From Artemia franciscana (lineage: Eukaryota > Arthropoda > Branchiopoda > Anostraca > Artemiidae), in NCBI RefSeq assembly GCF_032884065.1, contig NC_088875.1, positions 44,749,291 to 44,813,290 of the forward strand: a stretch of 64,000 bases of DNA, read 5' to 3'. The position numbers and the translations under genes were made by a program. Every line of letters starts with the position of its first letter. Positions within the stretch are counted from its first letter, which is position 1. Of the stretch, positions 45,068-54,880 are shown in pieces. Under the pieces are notes generated by a model that ran no database searches, was not told where the DNA came from, and worked only from the letters and a program-made list of their open reading frames with translations.

Positions 45068-45331
45068 GGAGGTGATATTGATAAAACAGAGTCAGAGAAG
45101 CAATTTATAGGTGTGTGGAAGGAGCCAAAGGACAAAACAGGACTTCCATTTGTGATATACTTGAAGGATGGTTCAGAAAGTTCATTAATGCTTCACAGCT
45201 CTTTACTATTTACTATATTACTATTTATACATCTTACCGGGGTGGTAGAAGGGGCATCTAATAGTCAATGGCCTGGTGGGAATGCCCTCCACCTGGACAG
45301 ATCAAGTTTTTTGCAATCACCTTTCTGTGGT
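45068..45331 (+). CDS. Possible exon or processed fragment, unidentified
   Basis: TTTAAAATATTTCAG precedes GGAGGTGATATTG, and the frame then reads 'GGDIDKTESEKQFIGVWKEP', 'KDKTGLPFVIYLKDGSESS' and a hydrophobic part 'LLFTILLFIHL', to a stop at 45332. The first ~45 residues look protein-like. No convincing donor was fixed, and the frame is also partly open upstream of the AG. It may be an exon of a host gene or part of the decayed LINE nearby, although that is on the other strand. Confidence 0.3.
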
Positions 45332-45853
45332 TGATAGCTAGATTTGGCTCACCTAGTCCAGTGCCTGAGTTCAGCAGCCAAGGATTTTCTTTTTCCCAGT
45401 CTTCCCAAGATGTACTGCCTTAAACTGAATTTCTTGCTGGAGTTCATACAATCTTTGCAAGACATGTTTTTTTAAGTCTAAGTTTTGGACAGAGAAAAGG
45501 ATGGGAGGGGGAAAAATTGGGGTGGGTTCTTGATGACTTATACATGCCTGTCTGATGGGTTGCTGGGTGGTTAAGGGCTTATAAGTAGGTAGAATCCATC
45601 TAATAATTTGTATTATGATTTTATTATATCATATTTTATCCTAATTTTATCCTAATTTTATTATGAATTCCTTATTGCTGTCTATTCCTGACTGCAAGGG
45701 GATACCATATGTAACTATGTTGTATTTCTACTTATCCCTTTCATTTTCCTGTCTGAATATTCTGTGGATTTCATCTTCAAGGTGGGAGTAAATGGCCTGT
45801 TTCATTTTTTGGTGATTCCTGCTGCATTACTGTGCTAACATGTTCCTTGACCC

Positions 45854-46215
45854 CTAAAAAAGTGCATCTATCAGCCATGTTTTTTCTAGGTCATCAACAT
45901 CCTCTACCATGCCATTCACTATTTCCACAATAACCAAGGCACTTGGGACCTTGGAAGTTATTAGATTTGAAATTTTGGCTAGTGAAGGAGGGTCAGCTGG
46001 GGAACTAGAATGCCTGCAGAATGGACAGTACCACTGCATATCTCTAACACTTGACATTTTGTAAAAGGTTCATACTCTGGGATGCACATTTTAAGGCAGT
46101 CAATGCAGAGCCATTTTTCACAACCGCCACACAAAACTACTTTAGAGTTTGGTTCAAGACCTATTTTGCAGCCTTTACAGAAATTTAGGGACTTGGTTGG
46201 ACTACACAATGCCAT
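45854..46215 (-). pseudogene. PHD-like zinc-finger ORF1 of a decayed LINE
   Basis: The minus strand encodes 'SLNFCKGCKIGLEPNSKVV', 'LCGGCEKWLCIDCLKM' and, after a one-base frame change near 46050, 'VRDMQWYCPFCRHSSSP'. The pattern C-x2-C ... C-x2-C-x4-C-x2-C ... C-x2-C is that of a PHD-type finger, with the usual His position replaced by Cys. PHD fingers of this kind occur in ORF1 of some CR1/Jockey-like LINEs. The tail 'SALVIVEIVNGMVEDVDD' follows. A host PHD gene exon is the alternative, but the frameshift and the LINE endonuclease downstream favour a retrotransposon. Confidence 0.5.
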
Positions 46216-46553
46216 CTACAATCTTGTTTAGAAGCCACACTAATTTGCAACAGGGTCTACAGAACTTGGGCAGGCATATCACTCTCTTCTGTACAAGTTT
46301 CTCCAAATATCGAAAATAAACAACTTGGTGCACTTAATCTGTGAATTTTTGGGAAACAAATACTTGGCAACTATACACCAGCATCACTATATAATTAAAA
46401 TATTTAAACATATTTTGAATTTTAATTTTGGCTTATTCAAATTTTGACAAAATTTTTTGTAGAAACCATAGTCTTTTTCAGCTGGGGGGAGGCAAACTTG
46501 GGTCTGGAGGGGCAGTTAACCTCCTTGCCCTGTAGCAATTACACCCCTGATTC

Positions 46554-46830
46554 TTATTCACACAAAGGGCAAAAGTAGGGGTGGGCTGCCAACCTAAACT
46601 TCCTTCTCCTACCTAAATCCAAACTATCTCCTCTTAGTAACAACAAATTCTTCAAATCCTCTTTATTCAACCCAAATTTAAAATAAACATCCTCTCTGGG
46701 CTGTTTAGCTTGGCAGTAAAACCTTGTGTCAGTCTGTATGGGCTTGCCACTCTTGGATTTCTTTGTCATTTAGGGTTTGCTGGACTTCTTTCCATTCTGA
46801 CACACTATCATCCATCATATACATAAACAA
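46554..46830 (-). pseudogene. Coding-like relic, unidentified
   Basis: The minus strand reads 'DDSVSEWKEVQQTLNDKEI' and 'QEWQAHTD' in one frame (about 46815-46735). In another it reads 'FKFGLNKEDLKNLLLLRGD', 'SLDLGRRRKFRLAAHPYF' and 'CPLCE' (46690-46554). Composition suggests former coding sequence, but no domain is recognised and a frameshift separates the parts. Confidence 0.3.
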
Positions 46831-46839
46831 GGGGAAAAT

Positions 46840-47270
46840 TGCATAGTTTACAGCCCTTGCCCTGAGAGCTGTGAAGGAAGGGGGGAGGTTGCCCAAAAAA
46901 CATAGTTACTGGGCTTTTCAACTATGCTGAATAAAATGAGTAACTTAAAAATTTTGATTGGATGGGTTTGATGAATAGATTGATGTGGGAAGGGGGTGAG
47001 TTAGTTGCTATCTAATCACTTTGACTTTTAACAAGCACTAAAATAGGAGCTAAAACAGTTGCTTTCTAATCAAAATGAGCTCTCTCTAGAGCTTTTATAG
47101 CCAAACCCACTACAAAACCCTCCAAAATGTCCATTGGTATAATTACTTGACTTTAGGACCATTTTGAATAAAATGGTTATCTCAAAATTTTGATCAGATA
47201 CATTTGGAAAAAAGGATATGAGGGGGGAGATGTCATTTTCCATGTGTTTTAGGGGGTTTACACTAGAAAA
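46840..47270. repeat. Two satellite-like units
   Basis: The boxes ACAGCCCTTGCCCTGAGAGC, TATGCTGAATAAAATGAG, TTTTGATTGGATGGGTTTG and TAGTTGC--TCTAATCACTTTGA appear in the order found in the array at 59.9-63.3 kb. A second partial unit starts near 47090. Confidence 0.75.
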
Positions 47271-48387
47271 ATATGACATTTAATGAGATTCAATAAGAAA
47301 TAACATTAGCATTGCTAGACCTTATTATTCCCATGTGCTATCTCTACCCTTCCTATGTTTCTAGGGCTTGGAAGACTGCATATAGCCTAAAAGAAGTCTA
47401 AGCCAATGCTATCTAAATTTGAAAAAAATTTCCAATTTTCAGTTATTAGACTCTTTTACTTTTGTCTATGTTTGAAAACCATGTTTTCTACGATCTCAGC
47501 AGGATTTTCAGCAGCACAAAGCCTTTTTTCAAATTTAAGGAATAGCTTAAATGTTTTTTAATATTTTACAGGCTCAATCAAGATTGTGCAAAGTTGTGGG
47601 CTAAGGCACAAAACCTTTTCCTTATGCCTCATTTGAGCTGTAGATCAATTTCCTTAGGCTTCAATTTTGCAATATGAAAATTATCTAAGGTCATCATAGG
47701 TCACTGCCCTTTTAAAGGAAATGGGATGGGGATACATAGCCTACTTTAAAGCCTTCCCGGGGCATCATTAAAGCTCTGAACTAAAAATTAACTAAACTAG
47801 GCAACTTCTCAAGATACCATGACAAAGTTCCATCAACTTGCTTAGCTATCTCCTATGTCAACTGGATCTCAAAAATTGATACAAGGCCGACATATACGTA
47901 TTTTGAATTTTGAATCTCTACGCCATTTCAAAGCTTCTTTCATAAGACCGTTTTCTAGTGTATCTGTAATTCAGGTTTGAGTGCCCAGGCACCGGTGCTT
48001 CAAAAATGGCAAGTCCTTTTCTTAAGGAAACCGTAACCAATACACTTGAAAAGAGAGGATAAACTCTTTACCATTAGTTTACACTACTGTATTTTTTACA
48101 AAACGGCTATTTTGCGTCAATCACCTTTAAATAGGTATATGGTTACCGAATTTCTAGGCGAAAATTCTCTAGAATGTAGTGGATTAGAATAAGTCATTTG
48201 CTTAAATATATGGGGCATTTGACCAAGCTCTGCCAAGAAGCTCCTTAATTTGTTCTCAATTGCTCTATGATTTTGATATAACTTAGGATACTTTGAACAA
48301 AAATGCAAATAAAGATTGCATTATTATATAGCAAAATCCAGATAAACATTCCCAAGAGATTCTCTTTCTTGACTTAATTAAAAACTA

Positions 48388-48391
<4 letters not shown>
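47271..48391. other. No gene supported
   Basis: About 1.1 kb with no long open frame, repeat match or exon signature. Confidence 0.45.
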
Positions 48392-48450
<59 letters not shown>

Positions 48451-48461
48451 ATCAATCAATT
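48392..48461. repeat. (TA)n microsatellite and (ATCA)n tail
   Basis: About 57 bases of perfect TA repeat are followed by ATCAATCAATCAAT. The ATCA part corresponds to the (TGAT)n end of the minus-strand LINE fragment that starts at 48462. Short tandem 3' tails are usual for CR1-like LINEs. Confidence 0.95.
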
Positions 48462-48996
48462 TATTTATAACCCATCTACAAAAAGAGGGCGGAACGCCCT
48501 TAAGATGGAGTAATAAGAGAAAAAAAAGGTACAAATAAATACAAATCAACGCAATCAAACAATTAAATAAGTAATGCTGACCATGGGTGAGACACTATCG
48601 ACATAGAAGAACGAAAATCATGAAGCCTTTTATCAATAATAGATGTAGGAGAAACTAGGCGGAATTTGTTCACTAAGTAACTATTTCTAGTCCAAGGAGG
48701 GTAACTGAGAAGGAATTTAGCATAACGAAAATATACTCTACGAACAGATAGTTTCTGAGGTTCACTAAAAAACTGCCAAACCGGACAAAGAGAAAGGAGA
48801 TGAGGTACAACTAGGCTATTATAAATTTTCGCAAGATTTAATTTATCAATATGTTTAATATTAGATGCAATTGAAGCATAAGCAATTCTCAGTTTTTTCT
48901 TCAAAAGTTCAAGGGATAAATTCACAGTTATTAATTATAAATGTCGAAGGTTCGTGTTTCTTCAGACAAGCACTTAATTCTTTTTCAAATTTTGAC
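48462..48996 (-). pseudogene. Older LINE, 3' fragment (host of the inserted LINE)
   Basis: The minus strand begins 'KFEKELSACLKKHEPSTFIIN', then in a shifted frame 'NLSLELLKKKLRIAYASIAS', 'NIKHIDKLNLAKIYNSLVVP' and 'FLLSYPPWTRNSYL', to a stop at 48563. It continues to a (TGAT)n tail. The pattern is the post-RT region of a non-LTR element from a family different from the full LINE next to it. Its abrupt start at 48996 meets the tandem tail of the full LINE. The matching upstream part lies on the far side at 53653-53881. Confidence 0.65.
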
Positions 48997-49331
48997 TCAA
49001 GTTCAAGTTCAAGTTCATTTATTTACTAATCGCACATACATATATATATAAATGACATAGGCCCATGGGGAGACAAGCTCGAAAAACTAGGCCTAGACAA
49101 AGATAAAATAATAACATACTACAATACAAAGATAAACATGACGGCAAAGATACAATAACACGACAATAATATGAAAGTAGCAGCTAGCCCAGGATCATTC
49201 AATACTATTGAAAAAATTAAAAATGTCCATATTATTAAATATAAACTAATACCGGAAGATAGCTGAGAGGCCCATAATCACCCAGAGCAACGAATCATAC
49301 AAAAACTTTGCCTTACTAAAAAGATACTTAA

Positions 49332-52300
49332 TTAAAAATAATCCTGAACTAAATGAAATTTAAGTTTCCTTTTTATTAAATGGATAGAGGAAAAATTATC
49401 AATAAGAGTCTTGTGAGCATCCCAGCACCGAGCTATTGACACAAACGGAGCGAATTTAGATCTCTCAGTATTATACTTGTCAATGTAGATATCCTTTTTT
49501 TGTCGAGTGTTATAATTATGTAAATCTTGTGATTGGGAGAACAAACTTTGATGGAGGTAATATGGCGGTAATTTCTTAATGTCATAATTGATTTTGAAAA
49601 GAATTGCTCCAAAAGCAAATTGTTGAGAGACTGGAAGTATATCTAGATAAGTATATAAAGATGCAGTAGAAGACTTATGTGGAAGTTCAATAGGTGATGG
49701 AATAAACAGTTTAAGGATTCTTAGGGCTTTATTTTGTAAAATCTGTATTGGTTTAATATGGCTTTTAAATGTAGATAAATATACTAGAGAACAATAATTA
49801 ATATTAGTCTGAATCAGAGCAAAATAAATACTTCGTAAAGCAGAGTAGGGCAAACAAAGCTTCAACCTTCGCATTAAACCAACATACCTTGAAATCTTTA
49901 ATCGTAGATTTTGAATGTGTGTTTTAAAAGATAAGCTTTCGTCAATCACAAGTCCAAGGTACTTTATCATTTTCACACGAGATATTGATAATAGATACTT
50001 TGAAGAAGTAACTCGGGTAATACGAGGGCAGATATTTGACTTTCTGCCGTAAATTATGAAATTAGTTTTTGATACATTCAAAGCAATAAAATTTGAAGAA
50101 CACCAATCAAGAACATTAGAAAATGCAGTATTCAGTTTTGCCTCCAGCTCCTCGTCATTCTTTTCAGAAATTGAAACTGCCGTATCATCAGCAAAATGTG
50201 TGTTGAGACACGGGGATGTAAAAGCTCGGTGAAAATCATTTATATAAATTAAAAAAAGGAGAGGACCTAGGACAGAGCCCTGAGGTACCCCAACCTTCGA
50301 AGACTGAGGTACAGGTGAAGAGAGGAAATTGCCCCCATCTAATCGTTGCTTTCTCTTATCAAGATAAGATTTAACTAGATCCAACGCCGGTCCACGCACA
50401 CCACAATTATCCAATTTACTAAAAAGAATACAATGGGATATTGTATCGAATGCTTTTTTAAAATCTAAATATATTGTTGCTGGAATTTCACCTCTATCTA
50501 AGCATTCATGAATATATTGGATGAGAGCAACGACAGCATGTTCAGTGTTGTGTCCAGACCGGAAACCAAACTGGGAATTTGTGAAGAAATTAGACGATTT
50601 AAGAAAGTCATAAAACCTCTTATAAATTGCCTTCTCAAGTATTTTAGAAAATGCTGACAGAATAGAAATAGGGCGGTAATTTGATGGATTTTCAGGAGAG
50701 TCACCTTTGTGAAGCGGAACTATCCACGCTTCTTTAAAAGCAGATGGAAAAACTCCAGATTTAAATGAAAGATTAATTATATGCAGTAATGGTAATATAG
50801 TTACAAACAATATTTCTTTAACAATTTTAGAACTAGACCCGTCAATTCCCGCTGAATTACCTGGATTTAGATCACATACTATTTTTGTTATTTCAGAATG
50901 AGAAATAGGCCCGAGAAAAATTGAATTACTTTGAGGAGATGGAAGGTATGAAGAAAAATGTTTATTACTACGTGAATCAAACTGGTTCATTACTGATAAA
51001 ACAATTTTCTCTCCTATTTTAGCAAAATAAGTATTCAAAATATCAGCCACTTTCTCCGATTTATTAGTAGTCGAACCATCTTCTAAACTAATAACTTCAG
51101 GAAAATTCGACTTACTTTCTTTTTTTATAAAATAATTAATTAAAGACCACGTTTTGCGAGGAGAATTTTGAGCTTCTTCGAAGGACTTTTTATAATACAA
51201 TTGTTTTGACAAACGTATCATTGTGGTTAATTTATTTTTGAAAATTCTAAAATTTTTAATATTATAATCAGTTGGATTCTTTAACTGCTTTTTAAATAAC
51301 TGATTTTTTTTCTTAACTGATATCAAAATTCCAGACGTTATCCATGGCCTTATAGGAAATTTTTCTCTGCAAATTTTAATCGTAACAAATGGGCAACTAG
51401 AATCAAGGCAGCAATTGAAATTTCTTAGAAAATTATCAGTTGCCATATCTGAATCCTCCGTTGATATTACCTCCTGCCAATCCAATAGTCGAAGGCTTTC
51501 ATTCAGGTGCTTTAATGTTATTTTATTTATTAACCGTCCTTGACGTTCCTTACTTACCTGTGGTATTTTATAAGTAAGAGCTAAATCTGAAACCAGCAGG
51601 AAATGATCCGATATATCACTTAAAACAGCAAAATTTGCTTGAATAGGTAAAGATGTAAAAATATTATCAATGAGAGAAGCAGAACTAGGTGAAATTCTTG
51701 TAGGTATCAGGCAAGTAGGAAGCAGACACGCAGAAAAGCAAGAAGACAATAACTCAACAGAGGATTCATTTGAAGCTTCTAGAAGGTCAATATTGAAATC
51801 TCCGGAAAGGATTACATCTTTATTTTGAAAAAAGGGCTGATGCAAAAAATCATGGAGTTTAGAGAGGAAAGACTTGACTGGAGAAGAAGGTGGTCGGTAT
51901 ACTACGCAAAAAAAAACATCTTTTTTTCCAAGACTAATTTCAGTCACCATTACTTCAAAAAGCATTTCCTCATGAGAACCTTCCAGATTTGCAATGCGTC
52001 GAAAAGAGATACCTTCTTTAACTAGTACTGCTAAACCACCCTGGCGCCTAGTCAATCGGTTTTTAAAAATAAATTGATATCCAGGAAAAACAACCTGAGG
52101 AGTCAGGTCTGTAAGAAAAGTCTCACAGAATCCAACGACATGACAAGATAGTTTATGAACTACATCGACAAGATCATCCTGTGAACTAAAAAAACCCCTA
52201 CAATTTAAAAATCCTGTTCTCACAACACCGGTACTGGGAAGATCAGAAACTTCGGAAGGTAATTTATATTTACAATTTGGAAAGTTAATTAGCCCACCGT

Positions 52301-52406
52301 CATTTATCTTATTTCCCGAAAATTTATCATGGCTCTGGAATATGGAAAAATCAAAAGGGTTAGACTCAAGGTATCTCAGTCTATCCCCAATACAATTATC
52401 ATCCAA
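49332..52406 (-). CDS. LINE ORF2: endonuclease and reverse transcriptase
   Basis: 1024 codons without a stop. Apurinic-type endonuclease, residues ~60-280: catalytic Glu in FCETF (95), GGLAVLV (123-129), YRPP (170-173), SGDFNID (201-207), PTRI and SLIDNIF (235-250), SDH (266-268). RT, ~500-800: NYRPISIL (576-583), motif A LDFKKAFD (647-654), motif B VPQGSVLGPLLF (707-718), motif C FADD (738-741). The C-terminus has HNYNTR (963-968). All catalytic residues are present, so the protein could be active. The protein would nick target DNA and prime reverse transcription there. The open frame begins at a TTG shortly after an in-frame TGA (52418-52416). The first in-frame ATG is at residue 148, inside the endonuclease, so a normal start is missing. 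Confidence 0.9.
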   Translation of the reverse strand: MDDNCIGDRLRYLESNPFDFSIFQSHDKFSGNKINDGGLINFPNCKYKLPSEVSDLPSTGVVRTGFLNCRGFFSSQDDLVDVVHKLSCHVVGFCETFLTDLTPQVVFPGYQFIFKNRLTRRQGGLAVLVKEGISFRRIANLEGSHEEMLFEVMVTEISLGKKDVFFCVVYRPPSSPVKSFLSKLHDFLHQPFFQNKDVILSGDFNIDLLEASNESSVELLSSCFSACLLPTCLIPTRISPSSASLIDNIFTSLPIQANFAVLSDISDHFLLVSDLALTYKIPQVSKERQGRLINKITLKHLNESLRLLDWQEVISTEDSDMATDNFLRNFNCCLDSSCPFVTIKICREKFPIRPWITSGILISVKKKNQLFKKQLKNPTDYNIKNFRIFKNKLTTMIRLSKQLYYKKSFEEAQNSPRKTWSLINYFIKKESKSNFPEVISLEDGSTTNKSEKVADILNTYFAKIGEKIVLSVMNQFDSRSNKHFSSYLPSPQSNSIFLGPISHSEITKIVCDLNPGNSAGIDGSSSKIVKEILFVTILPLLHIINLSFKSGVFPSAFKEAWIVPLHKGDSPENPSNYRPISILSAFSKILEKAIYKRFYDFLKSSNFFTNSQFGFRSGHNTEHAVVALIQYIHECLDRGEIPATIYLDFKKAFDTISHCILFSKLDNCGVRGPALDLVKSYLDKRKQRLDGGNFLSSPVPQSSKVGVPQGSVLGPLLFLIYINDFHRAFTSPCLNTHFADDTAVSISEKNDEELEAKLNTAFSNVLDWCSSNFIALNVSKTNFIIYGRKSNICPRITRVTSSKYLLSISRVKMIKYLGLVIDESLSFKTHIQNLRLKISRYVGLMRRLKLCLPYSALRSIYFALIQTNINYCSLVYLSTFKSHIKPIQILQNKALRILKLFIPSPIELPHKSSTASLYTYLDILPVSQQFAFGAILFKINYDIKKLPPYYLHQSLFSQSQDLHNYNTRQKKDIYIDKYNTERSKFAPFVSIARCWDAHKTLIDNFSSIHLIKRKLKFHLVQDYF

Positions 52407-52831
52407 TGTACAAAATCAGAATTATGATCCGAAATAGCAGAAACTTTCGCAAAATGTATACCGTCTGACTCTTAAAGTAGCAAAAACAACTGAACCAATG
52501 AGAACTCGAAAATAATGAAAGAAAAAGAAACTGCTTGAAAATAAATAGAAACAGGAGAGAGAAATGGAACATATTCATTGTAAGATGAAATGCGGACACT
52601 GAAAAATTATTGCACTCAATTACTTTATATAAATAGAAACACACACAAAAAAAAGAAAGAAAAAGACATAAAATAAACACATAATAAGCTACAGAGGGAC
52701 AAAAAATAGAATTTTTTTCCCTACAGAGAAAAAAAAAAAAAAAATGCTATCGTATGAACAGAGAAACATTACATATTGTAAAATAATAAAAGTAATCTCA
52801 CCAAATGAAATGTCCTTATTAATCACCGTAA
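52407..52831 (-). other. LINE inter-ORF region
   Basis: 425 bp between the ORF1 stop and the opening of the ORF2 frame, T-rich in the element's sense. It has no similarity to either ORF. The minus-strand open frame at 52399-52680 is hydrophobic and Phe-rich because of this composition and is not regarded as a gene. Confidence 0.5.
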
Positions 52832-53525
52832 CTAGTCAATCTTAATCCACTGTGACGACGGAGACTTTTTACATTCTAGCGATAATTTGCTCCCTTTTTG
52901 TTTAATACGCGTAAGATGAACCGAACCTGAATCACGCATCTCCTTTCCCTTAGACAATAGCTCATTCCGTAGAAAATTTAGCTTTGGTGGGAGATCACTG
53001 CAAATGCGAATTCCACTACCCTTCAACTTATTTACCTCACTGAGAATCGACTGAATGCTACGATCCGTGTCTAGCGATATAAAAACAGGGGCCGGTCGAA
53101 CACTAGTTTTCCTACTAGTAATGTTTGAACTGCTATTTCTCTTAAGGCGATAACACTTTGTAAGAGAAATGTCCTCGGTAACTTGCAATTTGTCAGAAAG
53201 AAGAGACATTACGTTGCTAGTCACTGATTGATTATGCTTTTCAGGAGGCAGACCATGAACAATCAAATTTAATCTCCTTTCTCTCACTTCGATTTCCAAA
53301 AGCCTACTCTCCAAATCGTTATTCCGCAATTTTTCAATGCTCTAGATCATTTCGAAGCTTTTTTGCTTCATCTTGTAGATTAGCATTTTCTGCTGATATT
53401 TTCCTGACTTCGTCTTGAAGAGCAACTATTGAGACCGAAAAACTTTTCTGTTCCGCTAATATTTTATCCAGTGACGCCTGAAGCCGTTTCATTCCTTCAT
53501 CAAACTTTGCTTGAGTGACCGCCAT
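52832..53525 (-). pseudogene. LINE ORF1, coiled coil plus RRM-like domain, frameshifted
   Basis: It starts at ATG 53525 ('MAVTQAKFDEGMKRLQASL'). Heptad-like coiled coil follows ('LQDEVRKISAENANLQDEAKK') until the frame stops at 53334 after 'LRNDLEH'. The next frame continues the coiled coil without loss ('SIEKLRNNDLESRLLEIEVR'), then 'RRLNLIVHGLPPE', 'DKLQVTEDISLTKCYRLKR' and 'RPAPVFISLDT', to a stop at 52832. Coiled coil followed by an NLIVHGLP-type RRM is the layout of L1-like ORF1 RNA-binding proteins. A single-base change near 53335 would account for the break. Total length would be about 230 residues. Confidence 0.75.
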
Positions 53526-53652
53526 AATAATTGCTATAATCCGCACGTAGAAGTCTATTATTGCATCAAATTACGTAATAAAAAGTCCAAAACGATATCA
53601 AATTTAATCCTTTTAACTTGAAAAAAGTAATCCGATTATAGGAGTTCACTCT

Positions 53653-53881
53653 TCAATAGCTAGTGAATGACTGAGACTCAAGAGCAGGATCGGGAGAAGA
53701 AAACTCATGCTTATAATAATTTATCCACTCAGGCTCAGGAATATTATTTGCACTAATGTGTTCACAAGGGCGTTCAAATTTTTTCCAGAGCTTCGAAGGG
53801 TTCTCTGCAATATATATATATTGACCTATGTGATTGTATGGATGAGTAGGGTTAAGGCCTCGTTCAAGTGCTGGTCTATAT
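53653..53881 (-). pseudogene. Older LINE, linker region 5' of the inserted LINE
   Basis: The minus strand reads 'RPALERGLNPTHPYNHIGQY', 'SKLWKKFERPCEHISANNIP' and 'EPEWINYYKHEFSSPDPALE', to a stop at 53653. The 'LWKxFxxxC ... I ... EWxxYYxxxFSSPD' pattern is typical of the linker between endonuclease and RT in LINE proteins. It is in the same orientation as the fragment at 48462-48996, so both may be parts of one older LINE separated by the full LINE. The RT core between them is not present. Confidence 0.55.
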
Positions 53882-53927
53882 TAATCACTAATTTAGGAAA
53901 ACAGTCTTCCTTTTCTCCTTCTGTCTC

Positions 53928-53988
53928 TTTTTTTTTTTTTTTTTTTTTTTATGCATTTGTGCTGTTGCATTGGTGATTTCTCTTTTCA

Positions 53989-54076
<88 letters not shown>

Positions 54077-54085
54077 TATATATAT
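53928..54085. repeat. Poly-T tract and long (AT)n microsatellite
   Basis: A ~21-base T run (53930-53950) is followed by 96 bases of almost perfect AT repeat (53990-54085) with one AA interruption near 54070. Open frames through it encode Ile-Tyr repeats and are meaningless. Confidence 0.98.
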
Positions 54086-54880
54086 CACTCAACATATTAA
54101 ATTCTCACACAGTGATGGACAAATAACCAATTTAGGAACAGAGCTAACATGGGAGGTAAGTCTTTTAACTTTCTTGCTTTCCTTACAAGAGTACCCGAAA
54201 TTTCCCAAGACCTTGGACCAGGAATAGCTCTTCTGACATTCCTGATATCAGGAATGGTTTTCAGATTGAGTTTATTGAGCAGTGGGTCTTCATTGTTTAT
54301 AACTCAGAAAAATGACAGTCTGCTCTAACATTGAAATGAGGTAAACATGTCAATGTCAGCATAATATTCGGCAAAAACTGTAAGGAAGGATTATCAACTC
54401 CATTTTTCTAATGGGCAACACACTTCTAAAAACTAGCTACAGACTGATTAAAATATAGATCTATCTACCTAACTGAAAATAAAAGTAAGACGTCATCACT
54501 CTGTGTTTAACTTCTCTTATCAACATGAAAGAAACATTTTTTAAACATCCCCCACAGAACTCTTTCCAATGCTTTCAAAAACGTATAGTAGAAACTCTTC
54601 GCCAAAATGCATATCTTGTATACTCCTTAAGTTTCGAGGACCTGAAAATTCCTTTGAAAATTGAGAGGTTTTTCCAGGCTTCAGTTGAATTTTACTGATG
54701 AAATTGGCTCATATTTCTTGAAGAAGGGATAAAATGCTAAACTTCAATTTACAGAGTTTTACTTCCGCACTCTGAAAATTGAAGTTTAGTCAGTTAACGA
54801 TGGGTAAAATGTATTTGATAAACAGGTAAAATAAATTTATTTTTGAATTGACCAAATCAAATTAAGACTAACAGCAATTA
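54086..54880. other. No gene supported
   Basis: AT-rich. A short inverted pair (GAAGTTTAGCATTTT type, around 54735 and 54780) is present. The minus strand of the right part may be the decayed downstream part of the transposase relic. Confidence 0.4.

Larger units (their letters stand above)
48997..53650 (-). mobile_element. Nearly complete CR1/Jockey-like LINE
   Basis: A minus-strand non-LTR retrotransposon: ORF1 (53525-52832, frameshifted), a 425-bp inter-ORF gap, ORF2 (52406-49332) and a ~330-bp 3' UTR ending in a short GAACTT tandem tail (48997-49017). There are no LTRs and no poly-A tail. The short-repeat 3' end, endonuclease type and RT motifs put it in the CR1/Jockey group (CR1, L2, Crack/Daphne types); the exact clade is not decided. 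It lies in the same orientation between two parts of an older LINE, which fits insertion into that copy. The 5' boundary (about 53650) is inferred from the older LINE's reappearance. Confidence 0.8.

Noticed and set aside
52399..52680. Hydrophobic Phe-rich small protein between the LINE ORFs
   Set aside because: T-rich inter-ORF sequence. No homologous feature is expected here.
48997..53650. Endogenous retrovirus or LTR element
   Set aside because: No LTRs, no gag-protease-integrase. Apurinic-type endonuclease plus non-LTR RT motifs show a LINE.
53970..54227. Open frames encoding Ile-Tyr repeats
   Set aside because: Translation of the (AT)n microsatellite; no coding meaning.
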